From: Novosphingobium rosa NBRC 15208
GTDB lineage: Bacteria; Pseudomonadota; Alphaproteobacteria; Sphingomonadales; Sphingomonadaceae
Direction: 5' to 3'
DNA: 60,688 bases
Assembly (NCBI RefSeq): GCF_001598555.1
Contig: NZ_BCZE01000008.1
Coordinates: forward strand, 1 to 60,688
The position numbers and the translations under genes are program-made. Shown piece after piece: positions 8,130 through 17,593 of the stretch. Position 1 is the stretch's first letter. Every line of letters begins with the position of its first letter. The notes beneath the pieces are model-generated. The model worked only from the letters and a program-made list of their open reading frames with translations. It ran no database searches and was not told where the DNA came from.

Positions 8130-9605
8130 TTACCCCTTCGTCCGGGGCAGCTTCATCTTCACGAGCAACCCGCCCATATCCTCGCTCTCGCCAAGTTCGA
8201 CGGTGCCGCCGTAGATTTCCACCACATCGCGCACGATGGCCAGCCCCAGCCCGGTCCCCGGCTTGCCGGTGTCCAGACGCGCGCCGCGATCGAAGATGCG
8301 GGTGCGCTCGGCCTCGGGGATGCCCATGCCGTCATCTTCCACCCAGATCTCGCAGACATCGGCGTCGCCCGGCACGGCATCGACGGTGACGAACACGCTG
8401 CCCCCGCCGTATTTCGCGGCATTCTCGATCAGATTGCCCATCAGGTCGTCCAGATCCTGCCGCTCGATGGCGACGCTGGCGTCGTGATTGCCGTCGAGGT
8501 CGAAGCGCGCCTGCTCATAGAGGCGCGTCACCGCGCGCACCACGGCCTCGGCGCTGGCCCAGACACCCGCCCTTGCCTGCCCTGCCCCGCGGCGCCCCAC
8601 GGCGCGGGCACGCGCCAGATGATGGTCGACCTGGCGGCGCATCGCCGCCGCCTCGCGCAGCACGGTCTCGGCCAGATCGGGAGCCTGCGCGCTGGCGGCC
8701 GTGGTCACCACCGCCAGCGGGGTTTTGAGCGCATGGGCCAGATTGCCCGCATGGGTGCGCGCCTCTTCCGCCTGCCGCTCATTATGAGCCAGCAGTGTGT
8801 TCAGCTCTTCCACCAGCGGCTGCACCTCCAGCGGCAGGGCTTCTTCCATGCGGCTCGCGCCGTTCGAGCGCATCTTCTGCAGGGCCAGCCGGATGCGACG
8901 CAGCGGCGACAGACCATAGAGGCTCTGCATCGCCGCCATCAGCAGCAGGCCAAGGCCCAGCACGGCGAAGCTCTCGATCAGGATGGTGCGGATGCGGTGG
9001 ATCTGTCCGGCCAGTTCGGTGCGGCGCTCGGCCACGGTGAAGCGCCAGACGGTATCGCTGCCCGGCAGGATGATCGAGCGCTCGATGATGCGCAGCGGCT
9101 CGCCCTCGAACTGTTCCGAATCATAGAAATGCGGCACATTGTCAAAGTGGTTGGTGGTGACCTTCAGGCTGCGGTCCCACAGGGATCGGCTGGGGTAATC
9201 CTCATGCCCCTTGCCGGTGATCTGCCAGTAGAGACCCGAATTGGGCTCCATGAAGCGCTGATCGCCAAGGGGGCGGTTGAAGAAGATTTCGCCGTCCGGG
9301 CCGATCTCGGTGCTGCCCACCATGGCGGTCAGCGTGTTGGCGAGCTGCTCGTCGAAGCTGCGGGTCACGAAGGAGGTCAGGGCGGAATCGAGCGCCACGC
9401 CCCCGGTCAGCAGCAGGATCGAAATCCACACCGCCGCGATCATCATCATGCGCTGGGCGAGCGAGCCGGTGTGCGAACGGTTGCGCGCCCTGCGCCACAA
9501 ACCCCGGCGCGAAGCAGGCGCGCCCTGGGCGGCGGACGCGCCACCAGCAGCAGACACGGGGGAGCGCTGATCGCTGTGCGCCTCCCCGGTCATCGCCGCC
9601 TCCAT
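8130..9605 (-). CDS. Sensor histidine kinase of a two-component system
   Basis: A 491-residue membrane sensor kinase. A basic, Ala-rich N-terminal tail precedes a first membrane span (MMMIAAVWISILLLTGGVA region), a periplasmic sensing domain of about 130 residues and a second span (LIESFAVLGLGLLLMAA). The cytoplasmic part has the phosphoacceptor H box GNLAHALKTPLAV, the N box LMGNLIENAAKYGG, G1 VEDDGMGIPEAERTRIFDRG and G2 KPGTGLGLAIV, so it should be catalytically competent. The AHALKTPL form of the H box resembles PhoQ-like kinases. It follows its response regulator by 20 bp in the same direction. The ligand is unknown. Confidence 0.93.
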   Translation of the reverse strand: MEAAMTGEAHSDQRSPVSAAGGASAAQGAPASRRGLWRRARNRSHTGSLAQRMMMIAAVWISILLLTGGVALDSALTSFVTRSFDEQLANTLTAMVGSTEIGPDGEIFFNRPLGDQRFMEPNSGLYWQITGKGHEDYPSRSLWDRSLKVTTNHFDNVPHFYDSEQFEGEPLRIIERSIILPGSDTVWRFTVAERRTELAGQIHRIRTILIESFAVLGLGLLLMAAMQSLYGLSPLRRIRLALQKMRSNGASRMEEALPLEVQPLVEELNTLLAHNERQAEEARTHAGNLAHALKTPLAVVTTAASAQAPDLAETVLREAAAMRRQVDHHLARARAVGRRGAGQARAGVWASAEAVVRAVTRLYEQARFDLDGNHDASVAIERQDLDDLMGNLIENAAKYGGGSVFVTVDAVPGDADVCEIWVEDDGMGIPEAERTRIFDRGARLDTGKPGTGLGLAIVRDVVEIYGGTVELGESEDMGGLLVKMKLPRTKG

Positions 9606-9625
9606 GTCCTGCTCCGCTTAACGCC

Positions 9626-10300
9626 TCAGCCGCGCTGGCCGACGGGCTCGTCCAGGCTGTAGCCCAGGCCGCGAATGGTGGTGATCACGTCCGAACCCAG
9701 CTTCTTGCGGATGCGGGTCACGAAGACCTCGATGGTGTTCGAATCGCGGTCGAAATCCTGATCGTAGATATGCTCGATCAGCTCGGTGCGGCTGACCACT
9801 TTGCCCTTGTGATGCAGCAGGTAGGACAGCAGCTTGTATTCCTGCGCCGTCAGCTTCACCGGCTCGCCATCCAGCGTGACGCGGCCCGAGCGCGTGTCGA
9901 GGCGCACCGGCCCGGCGATCAGCTCGCTGGAGCTATTGCCCGAGGCGCGCCGGATCAGCGCGCGCAGGCGGGCGATCAGCTCTTCGGTCTGGAAGGGCTT
10001 AGCCAGGTAATCGTCGGCGCCGCCATCGAGGCCCGCCACCTTGTCCGACCAGCCATCGCGCGCGGTCAGCACCAGCACGGGGAAGGTGCGGCCTTCCTTG
10101 CGCCACATGCCCAGCACGGTCAGGCCATCGATCTCGGGCAGGCCAAGATCAAGCACCACGGCATCGTAATCCTCGGTGGCGCCCAGGAAATGGCCGTCCT
10201 CGCCATCGGTCGACAGGTCGACGGCATAGCCGTTCTGCTCCAGCGTGTTCTTCAGCTGGGGGCCCAGCGTCGGTTCGTCCTCGACGATCAGAATGCGCAT
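9626..10300 (-). CDS. OmpR/PhoB-family response regulator
   Basis: A 224-residue response regulator. The receiver domain starts MRILIVEDEPTLGPQL, with the acidic pocket E8/D9, the phosphoacceptor Asp in DAVVLDLGLPEIDG (about residue 51), the conserved Thr/Lys in VLTARDGWSDKVAGLDGGADDYLAKPF, and a C-terminal winged-helix DNA-binding domain (LTAQEYKLLSYLLHHKGKV). It is the upstream partner of the sensor kinase at 8130-9605. A PepSY-domain gene lies about 120 bp upstream on the same strand and may be part of the same transcription unit or a target. Known PhoP-like systems often sit beside PepSY genes. Confidence 0.94.
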   Translation of the reverse strand: MRILIVEDEPTLGPQLKNTLEQNGYAVDLSTDGEDGHFLGATEDYDAVVLDLGLPEIDGLTVLGMWRKEGRTFPVLVLTARDGWSDKVAGLDGGADDYLAKPFQTEELIARLRALIRRASGNSSSELIAGPVRLDTRSGRVTLDGEPVKLTAQEYKLLSYLLHHKGKVVSRTELIEHIYDQDFDRDSNTIEVFVTRIRKKLGSDVITTIRGLGYSLDEPVGQRG

Positions 10301-10420
10301 GGAATAAGTTCCTTGATGAGTGGCCCGCCGCAGCGGGACTGATGGAAATGGGCGTGAGGGCGCGTAACGTCAAGCAAATGGGCGTCAAGCAGGCTGACGG
10401 TCAGAAGCCGTCGCTGCCTG

Positions 10421-10756
10421 TCAGCGGCCACGCGGCGGGGCATGCATGATCTGTCCGGTGCGCGCATCGACATCGACGAACACCACCCGGCCCTGACGGA
10501 TGAATTTGAGGCGATAGGCCATGGCGGCCGGATCATACTCCGGCCCCAGATATTGCATGCCGCCCATGCCGGGCAGCACTTCCCGCTCGATCTGACGCAG
10601 GGAGCGCACCGCGCCCGAACGCGCCGCCATGCGGGCTTCGGTCTGGGGATCGGGCGGCCCGGCGAGCGCCGCATCGCCATAGGCCAGAGCGCCGGCGATC
10701 ACGCCGCCAGACAGCACCAGCGCCACCATTATGCGAGAAAGCGAAACTCTGCTCAT
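10421..10756 (-). CDS. Exported PepSY-domain protein
   Basis: A 111-residue protein from ATG 10756 (an earlier start at 10780 would only add a non-hydrophobic tail). The N-terminus has a basic residue followed by a hydrophobic stretch (IMVALVLSGGVIAGALAYG), a probable signal peptide or anchor. The C-terminal half fits PepSY: YRLKFIRQGRVVFVDVDART and GQIMHAPP. PepSY domains are small periplasmic modules often linked to protease inhibition or to two-component sensors. Position directly upstream of a response regulator/kinase pair suggests it belongs to that signalling unit. Confidence 0.78.
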   Translation of the reverse strand: MSRVSLSRIMVALVLSGGVIAGALAYGDAALAGPPDPQTEARMAARSGAVRSLRQIEREVLPGMGGMQYLGPEYDPAAMAYRLKFIRQGRVVFVDVDARTGQIMHAPPRGR

Positions 10757-10934
10757 GATCCAAGCATTATGAAGCGGCATTTGAACCCTGTGTGAATATC
10801 GATGCCGTCAACACCGGCGACCTGCGAAATCATGGCCCTTGCCACCTTAAAGCCCGGTTTACGGCTCCGGTTCCCTCATCGAGGGGCCACTTCCCCTTGC
10901 CATGGCATGGCGCTGGGGGCTAGGGCGCGGCTCT

Positions 10935-12719
10935 ATGGCAGCAGCACCTATTCTCAGCTGGGAAGGGCTTGGTCTCATTCAGGGATCGGGTTGGCTTTTC
11001 CAGGGTCTCGACATCAACATCGCCCCGCGTGACCGGCTGGCGCTGATCGGCCGCAATGGCGCGGGCAAATCCACGATCCTGAAACTGATCGCGGGCACGG
11101 TGGAGGGTGACAAGGGCAAGCGCTCGGTCCAGCCCGGCACGCGCGTCATCACGCTGGAGCAGGCGCCCGATTTCACCGGCTGCGAGACGCTGATGGATTA
11201 CTGCCTGCGCGCGCCCGACGCGCCGCCCCGGCACGAGGTGGAATCGATCGCGGGCCAGTTGGGCATCGACCTCACCCGCGTGGCTTCCAGCGCCAGCGGC
11301 GGTGAGCAGCGCCGCGCCGCGATCTGCCGCGCTCTGGCCAGCGAGCCCGATCTGCTGCTGCTCGACGAGCCGACCAACCATCTCGACCTCGACGCCATCG
11401 ACTGGCTGGAAAGCTGGCTGCAGCGCTACAATGGCGCCTTTGTGGTCATCAGCCACGACCGTACCTTCCTCACCCGCCTGACGAAGGCGACGCTGTGGCT
11501 CGATCGCGGTTCGCTGCGCCGCCGCGAGATCGGCTTCGGCGGCTACGAGGCCTGGGAAGATCAGGTCTATGCCGAGGAGGCCCGCGCCGCCGAGCGGATG
11601 GACGCCAAGCTCAAGATCGAGGAGCACTGGAAGGAGCGCGGCGTGACCGCGCGGCGCAAGCGCAACATGGGCCGCCTGGAAAAGCTCTACGAAATGCGCG
11701 AGGCCCGAGCGGCGATGATGACGCCGCAGGGCGTGGCCAAGATGCAGATCACTGGCGATGGCTCGAAAACCAAATCGGTGATCGTGGCCGACAAGATCGT
11801 GAAGCGATTCGGCGAACGGACTGTCATCAAGGACTTTTCCCTGCGCATTCAGCGCGGTGACCGCATCGGTCTGGTCGGCGGCAATGGCGCGGGCAAATCG
11901 ACGCTGTTGAAGATGCTGATCGGCGAGCTGGAGCCCGATGAGGGCACGGTGACGCTGGCGCAATCGCTCTCCGCCGTGGTGATCGACCAGCAGCGCAGCC
12001 TGCTCAGCCCCGACAAGCGCGTGCGTGACATCGTGGCCGAGGGCAGCGACTGGGTCGATGTGCGCGGCACCCGCAAGCATATCCACGGTTACCTAAAAGA
12101 CTTCCTGTTCGATCCCGGTCTGGTCGAGGCGCGGGTCGGCACGCTGTCGGGCGGTGAGCGGTCTCGCCTGCTGCTGGCGCGGGAATTCGCGCGCTTTTCC
12201 AACCTGCTGGTGCTGGACGAGCCGACCAACGATCTCGATCTGGAAACGCTCGATCTGCTGCAGGAGGTGATTTCCGATTACGACGGCACCGTGCTGATCG
12301 TCAGCCATGACCGTGACTTCCTCGACCGCACCGTCACCGTCACGCTGGGGCTGGATGGCAGTGGCAAGGTGGACATCGTGGCGGGCGGCTATGCCGATTG
12401 GCAGAAGCAGCGCACCCAGCGCAATGCGGTCAAGCCCAAGGCCGATGCCGGCGAAAAGGCCCCGCCGCCCCCGCCGATGCCGGTGAAGAAGGGCAAGCTG
12501 AGCTACAAGGATCAGCGCGATTACGACCTTCTGCCCGCCCGCATCGAACAGCTGGACGCGGATATGGTGAAGCTGGAGGCTGCTCTGGCCGATCCGGCGC
12601 TTTACAGCAGCGATCCAAAGCGGTTTGCCCAGCTGACCGCCGCGCTGGACAAGGCCCGCGCCGAAAAGGACGGCTCGGAAGAACGCTGGCTGGAACTGGC
12701 CGAAATGGTGGAAGGCTGA
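10935..12719 (+). CDS. uup: ABC-F ATPase, Uup type
   Basis: A 594-residue soluble protein with two ABC domains and no membrane segment. The first domain has Walker A GRNGAGKST (residues 39-47), signature SGGEQRRA and Walker B LLLLDEPTNHLD. The linker is rich in charged helical sequence (EEHWKERGVTARRKRNMGR). The second domain has GGNGAGKST, SGGERSR and LVLDEPTNDLD. A Pro/Lys-rich hinge (PPPPPMPVKKGK) leads to a C-terminal coiled coil (ARIEQLDADMVKLEAAL), the DNA-binding tail that marks Uup rather than EttA. Uup-type proteins act on ribosomes and influence precise transposon excision. ATG 10935 was chosen over 10902 because conservation begins there. Confidence 0.9.
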   Translation: MAAAPILSWEGLGLIQGSGWLFQGLDINIAPRDRLALIGRNGAGKSTILKLIAGTVEGDKGKRSVQPGTRVITLEQAPDFTGCETLMDYCLRAPDAPPRHEVESIAGQLGIDLTRVASSASGGEQRRAAICRALASEPDLLLLDEPTNHLDLDAIDWLESWLQRYNGAFVVISHDRTFLTRLTKATLWLDRGSLRRREIGFGGYEAWEDQVYAEEARAAERMDAKLKIEEHWKERGVTARRKRNMGRLEKLYEMREARAAMMTPQGVAKMQITGDGSKTKSVIVADKIVKRFGERTVIKDFSLRIQRGDRIGLVGGNGAGKSTLLKMLIGELEPDEGTVTLAQSLSAVVIDQQRSLLSPDKRVRDIVAEGSDWVDVRGTRKHIHGYLKDFLFDPGLVEARVGTLSGGERSRLLLAREFARFSNLLVLDEPTNDLDLETLDLLQEVISDYDGTVLIVSHDRDFLDRTVTVTLGLDGSGKVDIVAGGYADWQKQRTQRNAVKPKADAGEKAPPPPPMPVKKGKLSYKDQRDYDLLPARIEQLDADMVKLEAALADPALYSSDPKRFAQLTAALDKARAEKDGSEERWLELAEMVEG

Positions 12720-13005
12720 AGCGGCATGGATCAGCGGTGGCGGAGAATCATCCGCCACCCGATCCGGCGCCTGCTCATCGCTGCATCCGGGCGCTTCGTC
12801 CAGATTGGCCGCCGCGGCCCCCGCAGCGCGCCTGTTTCGCGCATGCAGCGCCGCCTTGCCCCGGCGCGATGACAGTTTCGCGCACTTCCAGCAGGGGTCT
12901 TGTTCATTTTCTCTCTATTGCAGTGCAACATTTGCGAGACAACATGCCAGAAGCACGCTAGTGTAGGGCATAGTTAAACCATATCGGTTAGAGGCCCTCC
13001 CGCTC
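12720..13005. other. Intergenic region with presumed promoter of the XRE gene
   Basis: About 285 bp without a convincing gene; the short frames crossing it lack RBS and family features. AT-richer sequence at 12965-13000 (ATAGTTAAACCATATCGG) just before the XRE start is the likely promoter. Confidence 0.4.
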
Positions 13006-13578
13006 ATGATTAACCGCATCCGCGACATCCGTAAGCAGAAGGGCCTGACTCTGGCCGATGTGGCCGCCCGCTGCGTGCCCGCCACCACGGCGCAGACCAT
13101 CGGCCGCCTTGAGACCGGCACGCGCAACCTCTCGCTGGTGTGGATGAACCGCATCGCCGCCGCGCTGGAGGTCGAGCCCGAGGTGCTGGTGCGCTCGGAA
13201 ACCGACAGCCAGACACGCATCGTCGCCCGTCTGGTCGAAAGCGGCGCAGAAGCGCTGACCGCCCCGCGTGACGCCATCCTGCCCACCGCGCTGTCGGGCG
13301 ACGCCACGCTGGTGGCCATGGCCGTGGAAGCCAGCGCGGGCGAGTATCGCGCCGGGGACCAGATCTGGCTGCGCCATGTCTCGGCGGAAGACTATCCGCG
13401 TCTGGTCAACCGCGACGTGCTGGCCCCCCGCCCCGGCGGCCGCTTCGCCTTCGGTCGCCTGATCGACCGTGACGACCACCGCGTCGCCCTGCTGCCCCCC
13501 GGCGTAGGCCAGCGCCAGCTGGTGATCGACAGCCCGCCATGGCTGGCCGTGGCCGAAATGCTGGTGCGCCGCCTCTGA
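13006..13578 (+). CDS. XRE-family transcriptional regulator
   Basis: A 190-residue regulator. The N-terminal 60 residues form a Cro/C1-type helix-turn-helix (MINRIRDIRKQKGLTLADVA ... TAQTIGRLETGTRNLS ... MNRIAAALEVEPEVL). The C-terminal ~110 residues look like a compact beta-rich module (GEYRAGDQIWLRHV ... VLAPRPGGRFAFGRLI) reminiscent of the S24/LexA-like fold of phage-type repressors, but I see no clear Ser-Lys catalytic dyad, so autocleavage is not supported. The gene stands alone, 46 bp before a glycosyltransferase on the same strand. Target and ligand are unknown. Confidence 0.82.
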   Translation: MINRIRDIRKQKGLTLADVAARCVPATTAQTIGRLETGTRNLSLVWMNRIAAALEVEPEVLVRSETDSQTRIVARLVESGAEALTAPRDAILPTALSGDATLVAMAVEASAGEYRAGDQIWLRHVSAEDYPRLVNRDVLAPRPGGRFAFGRLIDRDDHRVALLPPGVGQRQLVIDSPPWLAVAEMLVRRL

Positions 13579-13624
13579 CGCGGATTTAACGGCTGATCCA
13601 TAAACCCTGCGTAGGAATAGCGGC

Positions 13625-14815
13625 ATGACCAACCCGCCCTTGCGCATTCTCTCGATCAGCACGCTGTTTCCCGCGCCCATGCGCCCGGCGTTTGGCGGCT
13701 TTGTCGCCAATCAGATGAAGGCGGTGGCCGCTGGCGGTCTGGCCCAGGTGACGGTGGTGAACCCCATCGGGCTGCCGCCCTTTCCGCTCTCCCGCCGCGA
13801 GCCTTATGCCACGCTGGCGACTTGCCCGGAGCAATCCTCGCTGGGCGGGATCACGGTTTATCATCCGCGTTTCACGCTGATCCCGCTGATCGGGGGCGAC
13901 AGCAATCCCGCGCGCATCGCCCGCGCCATTCTGCCGCTGGTGAAGGGATTGCATGCTCAGGCGCCGTTCGATGTGGTCGATGCGCAGTTCTTCTTCCCCG
14001 ATGGGCCGGCGGCTGCGCTGATCGCCAAGGCTTTGGACCTGCCGCTGACGATCAAGGCGCGCGGATCGGATATCCATTACTGGGCCACCCGCCCCAAGGC
14101 TCTGGCGCAGATTCGCGCGGCGGCAGATCAGGCGGCGGGGATGCTGGCGGTGTCGGGGGCGCTGAAAGCCGATATGGCCGCTTTCGGCCTGCCCGAAGGC
14201 AAGATCACCGTCCATTACACCGGGCTGGATCATCAGCGCTTCACGGTGACGCCGCGCGCGCAGGCCCGCGCCTCGCTCACCGAGATCGCCCTGCCCGCAG
14301 GGGCACCGCTTTTCGTCACGCCCGGCGCGCTGATCGCCATCAAGGGGCAGGCGCTGACCTTATCCGCTCTGGCACAGATCCCGCAGGCCCATCTGGCGCT
14401 GGCCGGGAAAGGCGCGGATGAAGATGCCCTCCGCGCTCAGGCCCAGCAGCTGGGCATCGCAGACCGCGTCCATTTCCTCGGCCAGGTCAGCCATGATCGC
14501 CTGCCTCTTCTGATGAGCGCCGCCGACGCCGTGGCACTCCCTAGCGAACGCGAGGGCCTCGCCAATGTCTGGATCGAGGCGCTGGCCTGCGGCACGCCTC
14601 TGGTGATCCCGCCCATCGGCGGCGCTGCGGAGGTGGTGAAGGCCCCCAGCGCGGGCCGTCTGGCCCAGCGCACGCCGGAGGCCATTGCTCAGGCCCTGCA
14701 GGCGATTCTGGCCGATCCTCCGGCTCAGCAGGATGTCGCCGCCAATGCCGCCGGTTTCAGCTGGCACGCCAATGCGCAGGCCATCGCCAGCTTCTGGCGG
14801 AACGCCTCACGCTGA
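13625..14815 (+). CDS. Group 4 (GT4) glycosyltransferase
   Basis: A 396-residue GT-B enzyme. The N-terminal acceptor domain starts LRILSISTLFPAPMRPAFGGFV. The C-terminal nucleotide-sugar domain contains LFVTPGALIAIKGQAL, ADRVHFLGQVSHDRLPLLMSAAD and the EX7E-like motif PSEREGLANVWIEALACGTPLV, typical of GT4 family members that build exopolysaccharide or LPS. No other polysaccharide genes flank it, so the acceptor is unknown. A bidirectional hairpin terminator separates it from secF. Confidence 0.87.
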   Translation: MTNPPLRILSISTLFPAPMRPAFGGFVANQMKAVAAGGLAQVTVVNPIGLPPFPLSRREPYATLATCPEQSSLGGITVYHPRFTLIPLIGGDSNPARIARAILPLVKGLHAQAPFDVVDAQFFFPDGPAAALIAKALDLPLTIKARGSDIHYWATRPKALAQIRAAADQAAGMLAVSGALKADMAAFGLPEGKITVHYTGLDHQRFTVTPRAQARASLTEIALPAGAPLFVTPGALIAIKGQALTLSALAQIPQAHLALAGKGADEDALRAQAQQLGIADRVHFLGQVSHDRLPLLMSAADAVALPSEREGLANVWIEALACGTPLVIPPIGGAAEVVKAPSAGRLAQRTPEAIAQALQAILADPPAQQDVAANAAGFSWHANAQAIASFWRNASR

Positions 14816-14820
14816 CAGCA

Positions 14821-14855
14821 AAACGCCGGGCCAGTCCAAAAACCGCCCGGCGTTT
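14821..14855. terminator. Bidirectional terminator between glycosyltransferase and secF
   Basis: AAACGCCGGGC and GCCCGGCGTTT form a perfect 11-bp stem around a 13-base loop, with A/T ends in both directions. It lies between two convergent genes. Confidence 0.75.
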
Positions 14856-14882
14856 CAAAACCCGCGAAAGCGCTGAACCCAA

Positions 14883-15860
14883 TCAGCGCTGTTCGCGCGC
14901 CAGCCGTTCCTGACGGTCCAGCTTGCTCTCGGTGGCGACAAAGCTGGAGGGCGTCACCTTCAGCCAGATCAGCATCGGGGCCGCGGCATAGATCGAGGAA
15001 TAGGTGCAGACGAAAATGCCCAGGATCAGCGCGGCCGAGAAGCCGAAGATCACCTTGGGGCCCAGCACCGCCAGCGCCAACAGCGTGATCAGCATCGTGC
15101 CCGAGGTCACCACGGTGCGCGCCAGAGTCTCGTTGACCGAGAGGTCCAGCAGCTCGGGCAGAGGCATCTTGCGGAATTTCTTCAGATTCTCGCGGATGCG
15201 GTCATAGACCACGATGGTGTCGTTGAGCGAATAGCCGATCACCGTCAGGATCGCGGCCACAGTGGTCAGGTCGAACTCCATCTGCGTGATGGCGAAAAGG
15301 CCCAGCACCAGCGTCACGTCGTGAATAAGGCTGATCAACGCGCCCACGCCGAACTGCCATTCGAAACGATACCAGATGAAGATCGAGATCGCCAAGGCCG
15401 CCGCGCCCAGCGCCTTGATGGCGGTGGTGCCCAGCTCGCCCGAGACCTTGCCCGACACCGAATCGACGCCGTCGATGCGCGCATCGGCATGGGCCGCCTT
15501 CACCTTGGCCGAAACGGTCTTGGCCATGGCCTCGGCGGCGGCGGGGTTCTTGTCGGAGCCTTCGGGCAGGCGCAGGCGGATCGAGATCTCATTGGGCGCG
15601 CCATAGGTCTGGATGATCGGCTCGCCGAAGCCTAGCCCTTCCACCTCGCTGCGCAGCTGCGCCAGCGGGGCCGAAGCGCTCTGGGTGAAGGTGACGCGGA
15701 TCATCTGGCCGCCCACGAAATCCACGCCAAGGTTCAGGCCGTGCGTGAGGATCAGCACCCAGCTCAGCACCATCAGCGCGACGCTGATGATGGTGGTGGG
15801 CCACTGCCACTTCAGAAAGTGGATGTTGGTGTGATCGGGAACGAGTTTGAGCAGGCGCAT
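14883..15860 (-). CDS. secF: Protein translocase subunit SecF
   Basis: A 325-residue integral membrane protein with SecF architecture: a first span (TTIISVALMVLSWVLIL) followed by the conserved GLNLGVDFVGGQMIRV, a periplasmic domain, and five more spans including the motifs ALGAAALAISIFIWYRFEWQF, TVIGYSLNDTIVVYDRIREN and a cluster of Thr residues (SVNETLARTVVTSGTMLITL). With SecD it uses the proton gradient to help pull exported proteins through SecYEG. It lies 13 bp after secD, in the order yajC-secD-secF. Confidence 0.96.
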   Translation of the reverse strand: MRLLKLVPDHTNIHFLKWQWPTTIISVALMVLSWVLILTHGLNLGVDFVGGQMIRVTFTQSASAPLAQLRSEVEGLGFGEPIIQTYGAPNEISIRLRLPEGSDKNPAAAEAMAKTVSAKVKAAHADARIDGVDSVSGKVSGELGTTAIKALGAAALAISIFIWYRFEWQFGVGALISLIHDVTLVLGLFAITQMEFDLTTVAAILTVIGYSLNDTIVVYDRIRENLKKFRKMPLPELLDLSVNETLARTVVTSGTMLITLLALAVLGPKVIFGFSAALILGIFVCTYSSIYAAAPMLIWLKVTPSSFVATESKLDRQERLAREQR

Positions 15861-15873
15861 GAAACAGGCCCCC

Positions 15874-17466
15874 TTAAATGGTCAGATCGCTGGGGCGCGT
15901 CTTGCGCAGCCACGACGCCACCCACATGCGGGTGAGATAGACGGAGGTGAACACCGAGGTGACGATGCCGATCATCAGCACCACGGCGAAGCCCTTGATC
16001 GGCCCCGAACCCAGCACGAACATCAGCACGGCCGAGATGATATGGGTGATGTTGGCGTCGAAGATGGTGCGGCTGGCTTCCTTGTAGCCCAGCTCCACCG
16101 CCTGGAACACCTTGCGGCCCCGGTGGCGCTCCTCGCGGATACGCTCGTTGATCAGCACGTTGGCGTCGACCGCCGCGCCGATGGTCAGCACGAAACCGGC
16201 AATGCCCGGCAAGGTGAGCGTGGTGTTGAACACCGCCATGATGCCCAGGATCATGATGACGTTGATGATGACCGCGGCATTGGCATACATGCCGAAGCGG
16301 CCATAGGTGACGGCCATGAAGACCACCACGGCCAGCGTGCCCACGCCCATGGCGATGGCGCCCTTGTTGATCGAATCGGCGCCAAGGTCGGGGCCGACGG
16401 TGCGCTCTTCCACCACCTTGAGGTCGATCGGCAGCGCGCCCGAGCTGAGCGCGATGGCCAGCTGACTGGCGCTCTGCACGGTGAAGCTGCCCGAGATCAC
16501 GGCGGTGCCGCCCAGAATCGCCTGATTGATGTTGGGAGCCGAGAGCACCTTGCCGTCAAGGATGATGGCGAAGGGCTTGTGAACGTTCGCGCTGGTCAGC
16601 GCGGCGAATTTCTCGCCACCTTGCTGGTTGAAGTTGATCTGCACCTGCGGCTCGCCGGTCTGCTGATCGAAGACCTGATGCGCGCTCGCCAGCTGGTCGC
16701 CCTTGATGCCGCCCAGACGCTTGACCGCGATGTTGCCCGCGCCAGCGGCGTAGGGCACGATCTCGTCACCCGGAGGGGCCACGCCCGACTGCACATCGGT
16801 GGGCGAGGCGGCGGTGTCGACCAGCTTGAACTCCAGCTTGGCGGTCTGGCCCAGCAGGGCCTTGAGCTGCGTGGGATCCTTCAGGCCGGGCACCTGCACC
16901 ACGATGCGGTCGGCGCCCTGACGGATGATGGTCGGCTCACGGGTGCCCAGCGCGTCGATGCGCTTGCGCACCACTTCGGTGGCGGTGGTCATCGCGTCGG
17001 AGACGGCCTGATCGATGCCGGCCTTGGTGGGCGTCAGCACGATGCGGGTGGTGTCCACCACCTTGATGTCCCAGTCGCGCTGGCCCGAAAGTCCCGCGCC
17101 ATTGGTCAGCGGCAGGATGGCTTCGCGCGCGGCATCGATGTCGGCCGGGTTGCTCACCATGAAGCTGAGCGAACCGTCCTTGTTCGAGATGTCGCCGATC
17201 TGGACCGGGTGGCTGCCCTTGCCCAGCGCGTTGCGGACCTCTTCCTCCTTGGATTCGAGGCGCAGGCTGGTCACCTGATCGGGGTTGGCCTCCAGCAGCA
17301 GATGGCTGCCGCCGGCAAGGTCGAGCCCGAGATTGATCTTGGGGTTGGGCAGTCCGGCAGGCCAGGCATAACCGGCGACCGACACGAAGGACGGCACAGC
17401 CGCCGCCATCGCCACCAGCGCGATGAACCAGAACCAGAGCTGTTTCCAGCGGGGAAAATCGAGCAT
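15874..17466 (-). CDS. secD: Protein translocase subunit SecD
   Basis: A 530-residue RND-like membrane protein. The N-terminal span (LWFWFIALVAMAAAVP) is followed by the family signature INLGLDLAGGSHLLLE. The large periplasmic region contains the P1 base (EVVRKRIDALGTREPTI, RIVVQVPGLKDPTQLK) and the head domain. The C-terminal five-span region has the motif TLPGIAGFVLTIGAAVDANV, LINERIREE and the interface block EASRTIFDANITHIISAV. It works with SecF and YajC in protein export. It starts about 127 bp after yajC. Confidence 0.97.
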   Translation of the reverse strand: MLDFPRWKQLWFWFIALVAMAAAVPSFVSVAGYAWPAGLPNPKINLGLDLAGGSHLLLEANPDQVTSLRLESKEEEVRNALGKGSHPVQIGDISNKDGSLSFMVSNPADIDAAREAILPLTNGAGLSGQRDWDIKVVDTTRIVLTPTKAGIDQAVSDAMTTATEVVRKRIDALGTREPTIIRQGADRIVVQVPGLKDPTQLKALLGQTAKLEFKLVDTAASPTDVQSGVAPPGDEIVPYAAGAGNIAVKRLGGIKGDQLASAHQVFDQQTGEPQVQINFNQQGGEKFAALTSANVHKPFAIILDGKVLSAPNINQAILGGTAVISGSFTVQSASQLAIALSSGALPIDLKVVEERTVGPDLGADSINKGAIAMGVGTLAVVVFMAVTYGRFGMYANAAVIINVIMILGIMAVFNTTLTLPGIAGFVLTIGAAVDANVLINERIREERHRGRKVFQAVELGYKEASRTIFDANITHIISAVLMFVLGSGPIKGFAVVLMIGIVTSVFTSVYLTRMWVASWLRKTRPSDLTI

Positions 17467-17593
17467 GTGTTTGCGGCTCTGTCAGCGATCCCGGCGGAAA
17501 GCACGGGAAGATTGAGGAAAGCGGGAGATGGGCATCGGCCCCTGCGGCGTCAACCGCCCTAAGGCGTCAACCCCCTGGGGCCTTCGCGCCAGC

